From Chrysogorgia sp. JL179-B06 (Eukaryota > Cnidaria > Anthozoa > Scleralcyonacea > Chrysogorgiidae): 64,000 bases of DNA. Each line of letters begins with the position of its first letter. Position 1 is the stretch's first letter. A program made the position numbers and the translations under genes. Location of the stretch: NCBI GenBank assembly GCA_035772405.1, contig JAYKKM010000504.1, positions 830,001 to 894,000 on the forward strand, given 5' to 3'. The notes under the pieces were generated by a model. It worked only from the letters and a program-made list of their open reading frames with translations, searched no databases and had not been told where the DNA came from. Of this stretch, positions 23,059-35,224 are shown piece by piece.

Positions 23059-24765
23059 TTGGTAAGTTTGATTTCGCAGAGCCTGAAGAACCTTAAGCTG
23101 GATAAAGCAGGTGGACCAGACAAAGTAGTTCCCAAACTGTTGAAATTTGCTGGAGATGCTCTAATACCATCTCTGATGTCACTTTATACAACCAGTATGA
23201 CATCTAACGTTGTCCCTAAAACGTGGAAATCAGCCAATGTGACGCCCTTATTCAAAAAGGAAGACGAAACTGATAAACAAAACTATCGACCGATATCCTT
23301 GTTATGTGTACCAGGCAAACTTATGGAAACAAATGTTTGTTCGACAATTACAACCCACATTACAGAAAATCAACTTAGTAACTGTAGACAATGGGCTTAT
23401 AAAAAAGGTTACTCTACCGAGCTGTTACTGGTCAAGATGAAAGAAGATTAGAGAAAGGCGCTCGATAATCGTCAAGTATATGTTGGTATTGTGTTCGTTG
23501 ACAGTCCGAAAGGCCTTCGACTCTATATCACACTCGGTATTACTTGAAAAACTGCTGGGTCTCGGTATCTCTGGTGATCTTTGGTCCTGGATTGCTAACT
23601 ACTTGTCTGATCGTTCGCAAAAAACAGTCGTAAATGGGTGTCAATCACAGTCCATGTCAGTCAAATATGGTGTTCCCCAAGGATCAGTGCTTGGCCCTAT
23701 TCTGTTCTATTTATTTTGTAACGACCTGCCTGAAACCTGTGAAGTTGATGAAGGGGATATCTATATGTATGCTGATGATACCACCATTTATGTAATTGGT
23801 CCAAATCATGATTATGTTACCTCAACACTCAATAGAGTTTTATGTAAGCTATACGAGTGGTGCTGTCACAACCTTTTAACACCACACCCTGGTAAAACTG
23901 AATTTATGATACTCGGGCGAGGTAAATTCGTGGGGCCATTCCAAGGTATTAAATTAGGAAATAGTTACCTTAAACAAGTTGAGTCTTCCAGATGTTTAGG
24001 TATTGAAATAGATAGTAAATTAAAGTGGAAAGCTCATGTCACTGAACTAATTAAGTCGTTTGCACAGAAACTTAACCTTTTAAAGTCTCTTTATTTTTTA
24101 CCAACCAAGGCAAAGGCAGATTTTTACTTTAAAGTAATATTACCCTCAATCACATAAGGACTCGTAATATGGGGATCATGTGGAAAAACCCTATTTGATG
24201 ATTTAGAGCGTATACATGTACGGGCGGCCAAATTGATTTATAAGTTGGACTTGCAAACACCAACAGAGGATGTTCTAGCTCAAACAAATTGGAAACCACT
24301 TCAGAAGTTATATTCACAGAGATTGTTATTTTTAGTACAAAATTGTTATTATGGTCATTCCCCTACTCCACTACATTCGTTATTTTTAAAATATTTTTGT
24401 AATTATAACTTAAGAAGAAAATTGACTATTGTTCTTCCCAAGCCTAAGACTGATTTTTTAAAGAAATCAATTTCGTACCAAGCAGCAGTGTTATGGAACT
24501 CTCTGGATAACAACACAAGAACAAGAGACGACACTAAGAAGTTTAAGCTAGCACTCAAGAAATTGCTATCAAAAGCGAAATAGCCTATATATTTGTAAGA
24601 TTTTTATTGAAGAATAGTATATTATAAGATGATGTATAATAGGTAGATAGTAATATGCACAGTTTGTGTATAGATATGTTATATCATGTAAATGCACGAC
24701 CACATCAGCCATGCTGTAAACTTTATATCGTGTTGAAATAAATGCTTTTATTATTATTATTATTA
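23059..24765 (+). mobile_element. LINE insertion (CR1/L2-like), 5'-truncated
   Basis: It is absent from copy B, where the flanks join as ggtaagtttgaattagtttgg. It ends in a polyadenylation-like aataaa and a (TTA)n tail. The left end is inside the reverse transcriptase gene. The TGA shared by the two flanks leaves at most a 3-bp duplication, so the target duplication is not clear. Confidence 0.9.
23070..24583 (+). pseudogene. Non-LTR reverse transcriptase, truncated and broken
   Basis: The reverse transcriptase would copy the element's RNA at the target. The finger region is read from 23070 (KNLKLDKAGGPDKVV, NYRPISLL). Next come a stop at 23450, a frameshift near 23500 in the motif-A region before KAFDSISHS, then YGVPQGSVLGP and the active site MYADDTT, and a C-terminal domain with a stop at about 24155. 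The last frame, ending at 24583, has the conserved AVLWNSLD. The order and motifs fit the CR1/L2 group. The endonuclease and 5' end are missing. Confidence 0.85.
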
Positions 24766-25730
24766 TGAATTAGTTTGGTCAAAATCTCTGGAAAATAGGA
24801 AATTTCAGTCAAGTTAATAGTTTTGACGGTATGTTTGCAGGAATGTCACCTCATGCGCGTCGCAATTGCGAACTTTAGAGATGCAGTGGAAATAATTAGA
24901 AAAAGTGGACCCCAGACAGTGCTTCCACTTTGATGGATTTCCTTTCCAAAAGGAATTTCCAAAAAGAAACAAACAATATTTAAAAGTTTTAATAAAAATA
25001 GGTCAAAGCGAGGGAAATCTTATCAAGAATTGATAATAATTACTTTCTCACAACAACGTCAATTAATTAAGTGCCATTATAACGACATAATATCGCAGCG
25101 ATAACGTTTGTTTTATTTCTTTTATAAAATAACATCAATGTATCATCAGCAAAGTAAAGAAAAATGAAGATATACCAAAAAGACGTTGGTATTGGCGTTG
25201 CTAGGTACATTTTCTCAACACGTTGACGATTTCTGCAATAAAAATGCATTTAAACTTACAGGTAAAACATTTCCATATGTCGACACGTTATTTAAATTGC
25301 ATCCAGGTATTTCCTGATGTCTTTTTACCCGGGCTACTTGTGGTAGCACGAGTCTAGGTTTCGGCTCTGTTTTTTGTCGGGTCGCGAAAGATCAAGCAAC
25401 AGGGATCAGGCGCGGGGTTACCACGGAACGCTTCGAAAACATTCGTTATTACATCATATATTTAAATTTTAATAGTACTTCTACATGCTCATACAATTCC
25501 ATACTTTCCAAAAATATTCAGCCGACTCAACGCTTTCAACCAATACATATTTAATGTCTGTAGCTGCTGTATTTCAAAAGTTATACAAGTTAAAGTGGAA
25601 CATTAGTAGTTCTATTGAAACAAAGCTACACGGTTCAACACAGTTCGCAGTTCGACATTGTTTACATTTAGATGTCTTCAATATAAACATATAGCTGTAT
25701 TCGTTGGCTTTCAAATTGCGGTATATGCAT
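24766..25730 (+). other. Shared noncoding flank, then sequence private to copy A
   Basis: 24766 to about 25390 matches 55578-56205. 25390-25730 has no counterpart in copy B. No gene or array is supported. Confidence 0.45.
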
Positions 25731-26220
25731 AGGAAGAGCAAATACGTTGCCTTTATACACGCATATACGTTCCAGCCCACTGGATGTGGGATTGTTAACA
25801 CGATTATCCGCTATTTTTAAGAAAACTACGTTCGCTAGCCGGATAAGCTGTACGCATATTGTAAACACATAATTTATCTTTGTTTTAATATATATTGTAG
25901 CTTAGGGAGTTGATTATTTCTCAAGAAAACATTCGTCGAAGACAGCCGAAAGTTCGTGTTTTTGTTTACAAGATGGTATTCGTAATACGAAAATTATATT
26001 TTTGGGCATGTTCGATTATCCGCTTTTAAAGAGAACTAAGTTAGCTACCAGGATAAGCTGTACGTATGTTGTAAATAGATCATTTAACTTTCCTTTAATA
26101 TATTCTATAGCTTTGGCGGCTACAATCCAATTAACTAGGAGGCTGGTACGAGGGCAATGTATTTGCTGTTCCCAGTCCCGTCCGATATGACCTTAAATAC
26201 GTACTATAAGTCCATCGTGC
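25730..26220. mobile_element. TIR element related to 58189-58711 (truncated)
   Basis: The right end near 26150-26215 (cagtcccgtccgatatgacct) matches the right end of the copy-B element. The left end keeps only the inner part of the inverted repeat (gaagagcaaatacgttgc), so about 35 bp of the left TIR are missing. Confidence 0.55.
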
Positions 26221-26439
26221 CCAGATCTCTTTGCGGACCTATATGTATAGTCAACGAAATCCGGATTGTGTAAATTGCCGTATATCGAGATATTTATTTA
26301 TTTGTTTAGTTTTATTACGTTTTTGTGACGTAGAAGTTTTATCACGTGTATTAAAGTTCCAACGCTGTGAAGTTTGCACGAATTGTTCTGCCTTTGAAAC
26401 CTTATTTCAGTGAGGAAGTATTCTCTTGTCGACGACTAA

Positions 26440-27046
26440 GATCCCGTTCACACGATGCCGGTACGAAATGAAACCGTAACGAAATCGTTACTGTTAAGCC
26501 TTGCGTTCACACGATACCGGCATGAAATGACATGAAACCGTAATGCTAAAAAATACGGGCAAAAGAAGCGCGGTGGCGCTATTGTGAAGTCCCTCTGGTT
26601 CATACTTAGGGAAACTTTCTCGATCAACTTCTCCTGTACTTGGATATTGTTCGACAACAATTTCTGTTATGTCGACATACTTTGATTTGATCGACTCCCT
26701 GCAGTCAAATCCATCATGTATCTGTTTCGACTTGTAGTTTCGAACTAGATTAAGAAGTAATGATATTTCCTCATCGGTCCAGCCAAAGCTTGGAACCAAT
26801 TCTTCGTTACTTTTTGTTTTTTTCTTCCGAGGCATAATAGCGTTTAATCGTGTATGGCAGTATCGAATATACTAGTGACTCATTGAATAGTGACTGCCAT
26901 CAAAACGGTTCGCAATAATCAAAAACTCGAAATCATACCGGCATCGTGTGAACGCGACACCGTAACGGCATGAAATAATACCGGTACCGTGACAGTTTGA
27001 TACCGTGATGATTTGATGCCGGTACGATTTCGTACCGTCATCGTGT
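26440..27046 (-). mobile_element. Harbinger-like element with Myb/SANT-like ORF, right end deleted
   Basis: The left TIR is GATCCCGTTCACACGATGCC after TAA (26437-26439). The right end stops within catcgtgt, and a 14-bp deletion has removed the last bases and the TAA present in copy B (59533-59535). It contains many internal repeats of a ccggtacgaaat/accgtaacgg type. It encodes only a DNA-binding-like ORF and no transposase, so it is non-autonomous. Confidence 0.7.
26560..26835 (-). pseudogene. Myb/SANT-like DNA-binding ORF of a Harbinger element
   Basis: The frame starts MPRKKKTKSNEELVPSFGW and continues with TDEEISLLLNLVRNYKS and DCRESIKSKYVDI, which is a tryptophan-led trihelix/SANT pattern. 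Harbinger elements encode such a protein beside the transposase and need it for nuclear import and TIR binding. Only the N-terminal domain remains before the frame degenerates at about 26600. The copy-B version is frameshifted in the first ten codons. Confidence 0.6.
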
Positions 27047-27707
27047 ATACGCTCACCACATGGCGAGAAATAATGGTCACGCATGCGCGTAATGCATGCC
27101 CACTTATAAAAATTTTGACTACAAAAGTTCCGCAAGATTGATAGGACTTACATAGAGGATGAATGAAACAATCGTCGTAGCAGTGTCAATTTTTAAATTA
27201 TTTAAAATGATCAATCTGAATCGTATAGTGCAACACATCTACGATGTAAATATCATGAGCGATTTCCCACATATATTAAATCCGTTGCGGTTTTTGATAA
27301 ACTATTTTGAGCGCAAGTCTAACATAAGCCAATATGGCGAATATGCAAATTGTACTAACCTTGCTGCTCAAGTTATCGAAGATCAAACAGAGCTATACTT
27401 TGATTGATCATTGTACGAAAATAGTATAAAGATCCATCTTTTCAATGATACTCTTCATTTCTTGCCTGTATTTATCGTCGTTGCGGTTTTTTGCTTTAAA
27501 TTTTGTCTATTTGCAACTTGATCCTCTACGTTGTTCCAGATTTATCGCCGTGTTCTGTCTTCTTTGACCGCCATATTTAAAGGACTTTGACCTAGTACCA
27601 GTCTTCTTACACTAAATGTCGTGTAAATGGCTCAATTTAGCGCGAAAATACGAATTGAATGGTTGCAAAAACAATAATAATCGGTGAACTATGACTGAGC
27701 AAAGATA

Positions 27708-30700
27708 ATGCCAGGTGATGCTAATGAACCAGAGGTTGATGTTTTAATTAATGGGATACCTCCGAACAATAAATTAGCATATGTCTTGGATCAAGCAAGG
27801 AAAGACAACCAAGTCCTTTGTCATCTTTCTATTAAAACTAAAGTATTGGTAAGCTGGGGAACTCTGCCTCTGGATCGAAAAGAAAGCTACACACAGCTTT
27901 TAAATAACTGTATTCCTGGGACTGCTATTGTAGTTGATAACAATGCCAACAGAATCGAAGATCGTCTCAGAATGGAAGTTAAAAGAGCCACAGATCAGGT
28001 AAAGAAGTTAAACAGAACTGGTAATAGAAAGAGTAGAGATAAATTCATGCATAATTGGAAGCATATTGGCATCTTGGAGAGTGATGTTGTTACTGATGAA
28101 CAATACCAGAACAAGATACTCTGCCTAGAAAGAAAGACCAAAGATTTGGATGAAGATAAATTTGACTTGACAAACCAAGTAGAAGATTGGAGCAGAAAGT
28201 ATGCCAATTTAGAAGAGTCAAAGCAAAAACTCTTTGATAGTTTAAAGGAAGAGCTAAAGAATAAAATTGACAGCGAACAAGAGAGCAAGAGAAAAATGGC
28301 AACCCATATTAAGAAGCTGGAGAGATTGGATAAATGTATACCATCAAGAACAGCTGACCTGGGTGCACTATCAAGTAAACAAAAGAAGAGACGAATTGAT
28401 GACTTCTCATCTCATGCCAAAGTGGCACTGTGGTTTTCAGAAGCTTTTGGATTTAATCTTCATTCAATGTATGTTACCGACTGTCAGGCTAACAGATACA
28501 AAGTAAAGTTGAAAAATGATCCACCCTGCATTACTCCTACTGGCAGTGACACAGGCCTGCACGAGTCTCCAATAAATGTGGTCAAGCATTATGACCAACT
28601 GACAGCTGATGAAAAGGCTCAAGTTGAAAGTGTTCTTTTTCTAGCCGATAAGTTTGGAGTGAGCGATTCATTTATTCATGACCTGTCCATGGTGTGTCAA
28701 GACCTTCCAAGATCATATTTGGTCAAAGAATGCAGGAAAAAACTCAATGGAACATGTTTCATCTCACCAATCCCTGGTAGCTGTCCTGGTGCTCAAGTAT
28801 CCTTCAAGGAGAAGTTGAAGGAAAGGCTAATATTATTGGTAGGTTCTAAACTGTAGTTGGTTCAATACTGCATTGATTGACCAAGTTGGCTCGGTTAACC
28901 GAGTATGCCCGGTTAACCGGGCTGGTATCAAACTGGTAATTATAGAGATAGACAAATGTTAACTGGTATGTTGATTTATAAATAATAAAGCTTTTATTAA
29001 AACGTTTTTAGAAAGAATCAGGAAACCTCAAAGAAAATCATCCTGTCAAGATTAAAATAAGTGGAGATGGTGCCAAGATGACCAGATTGACTAGGTTTAT
29101 CCTGCTAACTTTTGCGGTACTTGAGTAGAAAGAAGAAATTCATTCAAGTGAAGGCAAGTTAAAACACCTTATTTCTTTTCTGACATGTCCTGAATATAAT
29201 GCAGCTTCCTTAACTATAACAGAACAACAACTCTTGTTATGTTCAGCATGTACATCAAAATAGAAACAATTTCTTAACTGTTACTGTTAATGTACAGTAC
29301 CAACAGTCAGTAGATTCTGTAATTGTGTTATGTTTGTTTAGGCATCACAACAGTATCTGTACTTTCTGGATCAGAGAGTTATGAATGTATTAAGACTGGG
29401 TTTGGAGATGCTATAAGGGACATAAATGATGTTGTAGAAAAAGGCAAAGTGCAACTGCAATCTGGCTATACAATTCCTGTTGAAATATTTTTGGGAGGTG
29501 ATTACAAGGTTAGTAGAATGCAAATTCAAGCCACATGATACATCAGTTGTTTTCATTTGTGGTACATGTAGTTATTTTTCTGGAATGTCATGCCATTTTT
29601 TCATGCCGTCTCTAATTTTTTCTCTAAAGTTTTTACTTATTGTAACTGGAAGGAGTGCAGCAATGTCAAATTATGCATGTATCTGGTGCAAGGTCCATAA
29701 GGATAACAGGCAAGTCTTACTGCATGCACCTGTATTTTATATCCGATTCCGCGTATTGGGTATTTGCATTTCTAAGAACATGGATAGTCATTGTCTGAAA
29801 TAAGCCAACCATAATGATTCAAATAAGTGCCTGAGCCAATTATTAAATTTGTGATGGGATGGGTGCTTATTCAAATCATTATGTAATATGGTCCCCAGGC
29901 CCCACCCCAAATACAGTACACAGAGTGAAAGAAATATTATTACTTTTCTTAGATGGGATATGTCGAAGGACGCTTGCTTTTACAACACTCAACCAATGTC
30001 CCTCACCTTGTCTGAAGTTAAAAGCTATGCTGAAAATGGTAGGAGAGAGTATTGTTGTGTTGAACAGCCACTCTTTAATATACCTCTCGACCACATTATT
30101 CTTGATGAATTACATCTCCTTCTGCGCATAACTGACGTGTTGTTGACCAATATCATTGATGATGCCATTAGAGGATAATCTGAAGACACGCGGCATGGAA
30201 AAGGGGGTAAACTTGAAGGCAATTATTGCCCTAATAAATAGTTGTGGTGTAACTTTCAAAATATGGGAGAAATCAGACACTGCTAAAGGTACCACTGTCA
30301 TGGATTGGACATCCTTGATGGGAAATGAGAAGAAGAAGCTTTTGATGCTACTCCCAGACAAACTAGCTAAAAATACAAGTGGTGTCCATAATGAAACTAG
30401 AGATACTGTGGTGCAGATATGGAAGGTAATGTAATACATACTTCATAGTACTGATATGATAGTTGTAGTCAGTTGCTGTCCTACTCCTATACTAATTACA
30501 TTTTCAATAAAATTAGGACTTTGCTGACATCTACCAGAACAAACTTTCTGCAATGGAGCCAAAAGATGGAACAAAGTACTTTGATGAGGTACATGTACAC
30601 ATGCAATATCTTGCTATGTACAAAAAATCACTAAATTTGCTTAATACTGTAAATCAGTTGTCACAAAAAATGGTCGCAGGCTATGTCACATACTTCCTGG

Positions 30701-31402
30701 TGCCAAAGCTAATTGTATATTTTGAATTTGGATTCAGAATCCAAATTTAAAAAAACTATGATGGCCACCATTTGCATTTTTTGCACTATTTTTTTGACCA
30801 GTCATTTACTTCTCAGTGGTACCGTGGTGTCTCAGTGTTGAAACAACATCCAATATTTCTTTTTTCTTGTCAGATGAAGAATTGGATTATGCTTTTTCTA
30901 AGTCTTGGCAAAAAACGAAAAGGGTATGGACAGGCCAATGTTACACCATACATGCATGTTGCTGGCTACCATGTTGGAGGTGTTTTGGATAAGTATGGAA
31001 ATATAAAGCAATTTTCTGGTCAAGGTAAGCCACTGTATTAGTAATACTAATACATAGTATCTGTACATGGAAACTATATGTAATTTCCCGTTTGCAATTT
31101 CAGCCGTAGCGAAAAAGAATGATGTTGCAAGAAATATAATCCGAAGAAAATGTAATAACTGGGACAGTGCAGCAGATGTGCTCCGCACGGAACATCGGCA
31201 GTCTAAACTTTCTCACCGAAAGCGTACTAAAAGAGCATATACAAAGAAAAATGCAAGTTTTTGGCAATCTGGAAAGAGTGTGCTCTGCAGGCAACGAAAA
31301 AGCGAATGTATAAGCAATGTGGTAGTAAATGTAGAACCTGTAGAGCAACCAAAAAAAAAGTCCAGAAAAAAAGGACAAAAAGGCTTTGAAGTATTGTTAT
31401 GA
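27708..31402 (+). pseudogene. Multi-exon orphan gene, candidate transposase of the TIR element
   Basis: Exons supported by frame and splice sites: 27708-28838, 29012-29153, 29342-29508, 29630-29709, 29953-30425, 30517-30588, 30874-31024 and 31104-31402. The introns after exons 2 and 4 use GC donors (GCAAGT). Exon 1 has a coiled coil (about residues 85-200) and a conserved domain after it. Later exons carry KISGDGAKMTR, FLGGDYK joined to FLLIVTG, a zinc-site-like CIWCKVHKDNRW, LDHIILDELHLLLR, YMHVAGYH and KKNDVARNI. Spaced acidic residues beside a CxxC resemble an RNase-H-fold transposase, which is my inference. A TAG at 29126 and a frameshift near 30170 disable this copy. One exon may be missing at 30589-30873. 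Confidence 0.65.
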
Positions 31403-31511
31403 TCAATATTATATATTAATAATTTCAAATGGTTTTATGATTATATTTAATTATCATTATATAATGGAAAATGTTTACGAGGTCCTGCTCATATAAACAG
31501 GCCCTTAGTTA

Positions 31512-31758
31512 GGGGGTGTTTATATGGAGGTAAACTTAGCTAGCCCGGGTAAGCAGGCCAATAACGTTTAGTAGGAAATACCCAGCACGGGTAACTGTGA
31601 TCCCGGTCACACAAAGCAAAATCTTGGCTAGGCAGGCTGGCCCAGCTCTCATATAAACACAAGATTAAAATTAACAAGAAATGGCAACAAACACACAATC
31701 TCTGCAAAGTGGGCCAAACCAGGTACCCAGGTTAGCTCGCCTCCACATAAACACCCCC
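31512..31758. mobile_element. Harbinger-like MITE nested in the TIR element
   Basis: Inverted ends GGGGGTGTTTATATGGAGG and CCTCCACATAAACACCCCC are flanked by TTA at 31509-31511 and 31759-31761. It has a central CCCGGGTAAGC-type region and no coding capacity. Confidence 0.8.
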
Positions 31759-31799
31759 TTAGCATGTTTAAATGTACTTACCGGTAATATAAATATTAC

Positions 31800-31960
31800 A
31801 CAATTATTAGATGAGGCGGAGCATGATATCAAGAATTATCCAGACTGAGGTCAATTTTATTTGCCGAAGACTGATAACATTAACCAAGTTCTCGGGCAGA
31901 TAACACTGACCGAGTTGTGGATAATTATTGATATCATGCATAAGCCGAATCAAATAACTG
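31800..31960. repeat. Imperfect inverted repeat
   Basis: gaggcggagcatgatatcaagaattatcc is matched in inverse by ggataattattgatatcatgcataagcc. It is probably another short MITE, and I see no clear target duplication. Confidence 0.5.
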
Positions 31961-32208
31961 TTTTATTATACAATTATAAGACAAGCTAAGAAACGCTTGT
32001 AAATATTATATATAAACTCTGATAATTAACAATGACGTCACCTACAGACAATTTTTGATATTTTGTAGGTGGCAAGACATCAAGAATTGTCTGTAGATTT
32101 TTTAGCGAATCACAATCGAGCCAGTATGAGTATAGTATAATAACTTTTGTTTACACATATATATTGCACTGAACCTTGATATTTACCAAATAAAATCATT
32201 TTAGTATG

Positions 32209-32592
32209 TCTAAGATGCAGCAACCTTTATTACTTTAATGGTGATCTTTTCAAATGGTGCTCTCTTACATGGAACAATATTACCATTGATGTACTCAAAC
32301 TTCAGTGGTGACCAGCTTATAAAACACCTCATTTTCACTGGGTAGTGTAATGTCATGCCTTCGCCATGCTTATTTCGCCTTGTGTCCCATCCATTTGGAA
32401 AGTATTGGCACAAGAAGTCTTCCTTTTCCAAAACTTGCCAGCGCACCAACATATAACCCTTATCTTTGAAAAGAAAGTTATAAATATCTCCTCGAAACTC
32501 GAGGGTCATATGTTCCATCCTCCTGTTATGGACAAGTGACTGCTCCATCTTTTGCCGCAACAGGTCCGGAACAAACCATAACGTCTGTCACG
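32209..32592 (-). CDS. Second ORF of the TIR element, convergent with the orphan gene
   Basis: I do not recognise it. The open frame encodes about 125 residues beginning after a possible AG acceptor (gtgacag) at about 32592. It contains KMEQSLVHNRRMEHMTLEFR, DKGYMLVRWQVLEKEDFLCQ and WSPLKFEYINGNIVPC, and ends at a stop at 32209. No start codon is obvious, so it is probably a terminal exon. The composition looks like real coding sequence. It sits tail to tail with the orphan gene, about 800 bp apart, inside the same TIRs. Confidence 0.45.
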
Positions 32593-33142
32593 TTGGGTGT
32601 AGGGTTAATATAGTATCTAAAATTGAAAGTTTACTATAAGTACTATGCCATAGTTTGCCATTAAATGCTGATATATTAATAAATGGTATATACAATTGTG
32701 ATCACTAAAACGGATTTGACTTCTACAGTATATACAGAATACTTCTATAGTACCTGATACAGTCCACCGTAATATTATTTATGGGGTCGTACGAAGCCTC
32801 GTACTTCGAGTAATTCTCCCATAAAACAAGGTATTCTTTCTCTTCCTACACAAATGAATGAATAAGAGACTGTTAAAAAGTGGTCGGCTTCAGGTCACAT
32901 TTCAAAAAAAAACATCAAACTTACGTTGCCTTTGTCTTTCTCAGCAATTACACGTTCGACAGCAAAATACTTTCCTCCGTGAGCGAGTTTTCTCCGTTTG
33001 CTTTCCTTTGACATATAAAAATCAGCAGTACTCAAGTTATTCAGCTCTTTGTAAAACGACGTGGCGGCCATTTTGCTTTTTAGGCGAAGCGCGAAATATG
33101 ACGATCTTGAGATCTGGATTCTAGTTTATATTGATTCCGCGC

Positions 33143-33161
33143 CCCCCCCCCCCCCCCCCCA
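33143..33161. repeat. Poly-C run near the right TIR
   Basis: About nineteen C residues, ten bases before the right terminal inverted repeat of the 6.1-kb element. Confidence 0.85.
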
Positions 33162-33188
33162 CATTTATGTCCACTATTTCTCGCCATG

Positions 33189-35220
33189 AAACGGAGATAT
33201 GGCTCAGTGACTGTGAGGTATCTGCGATTTCTTGTCATCACAGCATCACTTCTCATGGGCATGATATCAAATTGTTTTGTTTGTGAATACAGTTTTCCTT
33301 CTATTTTAGGTGTATATTGGTGTGAGTTCATTATTTCTCTCAGGAGCCATTGTGTACGCGGTGATCAGTATTCCGATCAGACATTTATATCTGCGTGTGG
33401 GTATCACGCAACTCAAATCAAACGAAGCCATTGTGCTCGTCAAAAAGCTAAACAAACCATGGTGCTCGTTAAAATCAAACCTAGTGAAGCCATTGTGCTT
33501 GCTAAAAACAATGCAAACGAAGCCAAACCTAGCGAAGTCGTGGTGTTCTCTAAAAAAACCTAGCAAAGTCGTGCTCGCTAAAAACAATAGCTACAAACGA
33601 AGGTATAATTTGTGTCTGTTGACTGTTGACAACATAAAGACCTTGAAGTTAAAATATAACTGAACATTTTGCCTAACTGATGAGAGTGATAATTGAGCAA
33701 TATCGTGCCCAAATTGTGCACACAATAATGTAAGTGCAAACAATAATGTAGAATTATTGTTACGATTGTCGACTCATGTGTTACTGGCTCACAGCGTAAG
33801 TAATATTCAAGTACCATGAACCAATGATAGATAACTTATTAAAAGGTAACTATCATTACTAACAAAATAATATACTGCATAAACAATAAAACAAACATAC
33901 CAATTTAACTCCAAAGTATCCTTTGAGGCTTTGAGCGGGAGCGCGTACTCTGTACAATTCTTGTTCGTACCCTGAATTAATTAATAGAGCAATGCGTACG
34001 AGGTATGCGCGGTATTCTAAACAGCCCCCGCGTTGTTATACGGCCACAGTAAAATTTACTATGGGAAATTTGTGAATTCTAAGGATATAAGGTCTGCAAG
34101 ATAAGGCATGCACGTGACACTTTTGCACGTGCAGAGCACGTGCAAACTGTTCCAAGGTTGCTGTCAGTTCAAAGGTTGCTGTCTGTCCACAGGTTGCTGT
34201 TCTACATCCAAAAATATTGACAGTTGCCACGTGATGCTGTGACACTAGTTCGAAATATTATTACTTATTGGATTCCTCTGAGCCCAATATTACAAAATAT
34301 TTAAGTCGAGAATTCAATATTGGACGAGACAGAAGATTAATCCTAATATTGCAAATCGAGTCACGCGAGTGACGTTGCTTTGCACGTGAACAGCCCGTGT
34401 AAACAGTCCATAGGTTGCTGCCCAATATGTAGCTGCCCTTCATCGTAACATATTTGCCTGCCACGTGATGCTAATAGAGACAGTTGATTGGTGGATTATA
34501 TGTGATGGTAAATGCAAAGATGACCTTAAATGGAACACGCAATCGTGTACATGCAGTATCGGCTAAAGCGAACAAAATCGTGGGTTGTATAAGAAGGTCT
34601 TCCTTTGATGCCCATGACCCACACGTGCGTATTACGCTAAAACTTTATATTATTTAGGAGTTATTTTCCATACTGTTCCCAAGTCTGGGCGCTGTAGTCC
34701 ATGTCGTTAATACTGAACATCGAAAGAATCAACTCCGCTCAACTAAGTTTATTCTGGATATTTAAGGATAGACTATAAAACGGGACTGTTACCTCTGTCC
34801 TACTGGCACGAGTAACTTACACGTAGACTAGTATACCTTTTTAAAGAATTAGTTCGTTCATGTGACCTTTTTAGTCGTCCAGTCGTGCAAGACATGAAAC
34901 CGATCAAATTAATTTGTTTTAAATATCCCTAAAGTGAATAGCGTATCTTTTTAGAACAGTTTCTATTGTAGAATTCCGTCCTAAAATGTTCAACTCTATA
35001 CGCCATCGTATATCTGAAAGATTGTTAACCTCTCTATTGTATTGTACCATGTTCTGATTTAATAATAACAAAATTTTGCGAATTATGGCCTTCAGATTAC
35101 TTTTAAAAACTCGCCTCAGAATACGGGAAATGGTGTTTGAGATATCCTGGGAATTTAAAATTTAATTCGGGGGAGCATGCCCCGGACACCCTAGAATACT
35201 TGCGCTTGGAGAAGACCACC
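33189..35220 (+). repeat. Copy A counterpart of 936-3069 and 59549-61760
   Basis: Noncoding in all three copies: frames differ between them and are broken by indels. It includes repeated words of a cgaagccattgtgctcg/agcgaagtcgtgg type at 33420-33600, which vary in number between copies (more in copy B at 59780-59995). Confidence 0.7.
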
Positions 35221-35224
35221 TGGA

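Larger units (their letters stand above)
27059..33188 (+). mobile_element. 6.1-kb TIR DNA transposon carrying a multi-exon orphan gene
   Basis: The termini are inverted copies: CATGGCGAGAAATAATGG at 27059-27076 and, inverted, CCACTATTTCTCGCCATG at 33171-33188 (17 of 18 match). Copies B (near 59549) and C (near 949) have the uninterrupted sequence gctcaccaaacgg, while copy A reads gctcacca before and aaacgg after the element. Only one A could be a duplication. Inside are an eight-exon gene on plus, a convergent ORF on minus, a nested Harbinger-like MITE and a C19 run. I cannot place it in a named superfamily. Confidence 0.85.

Noticed and set aside
27059..33188. Assignment of the 6.1-kb element to Transib/ProtoRAG
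   Set aside because: The convergent two-gene layout is similar, but the TIR does not start CACWRTG-like and no 5-bp duplication is present.
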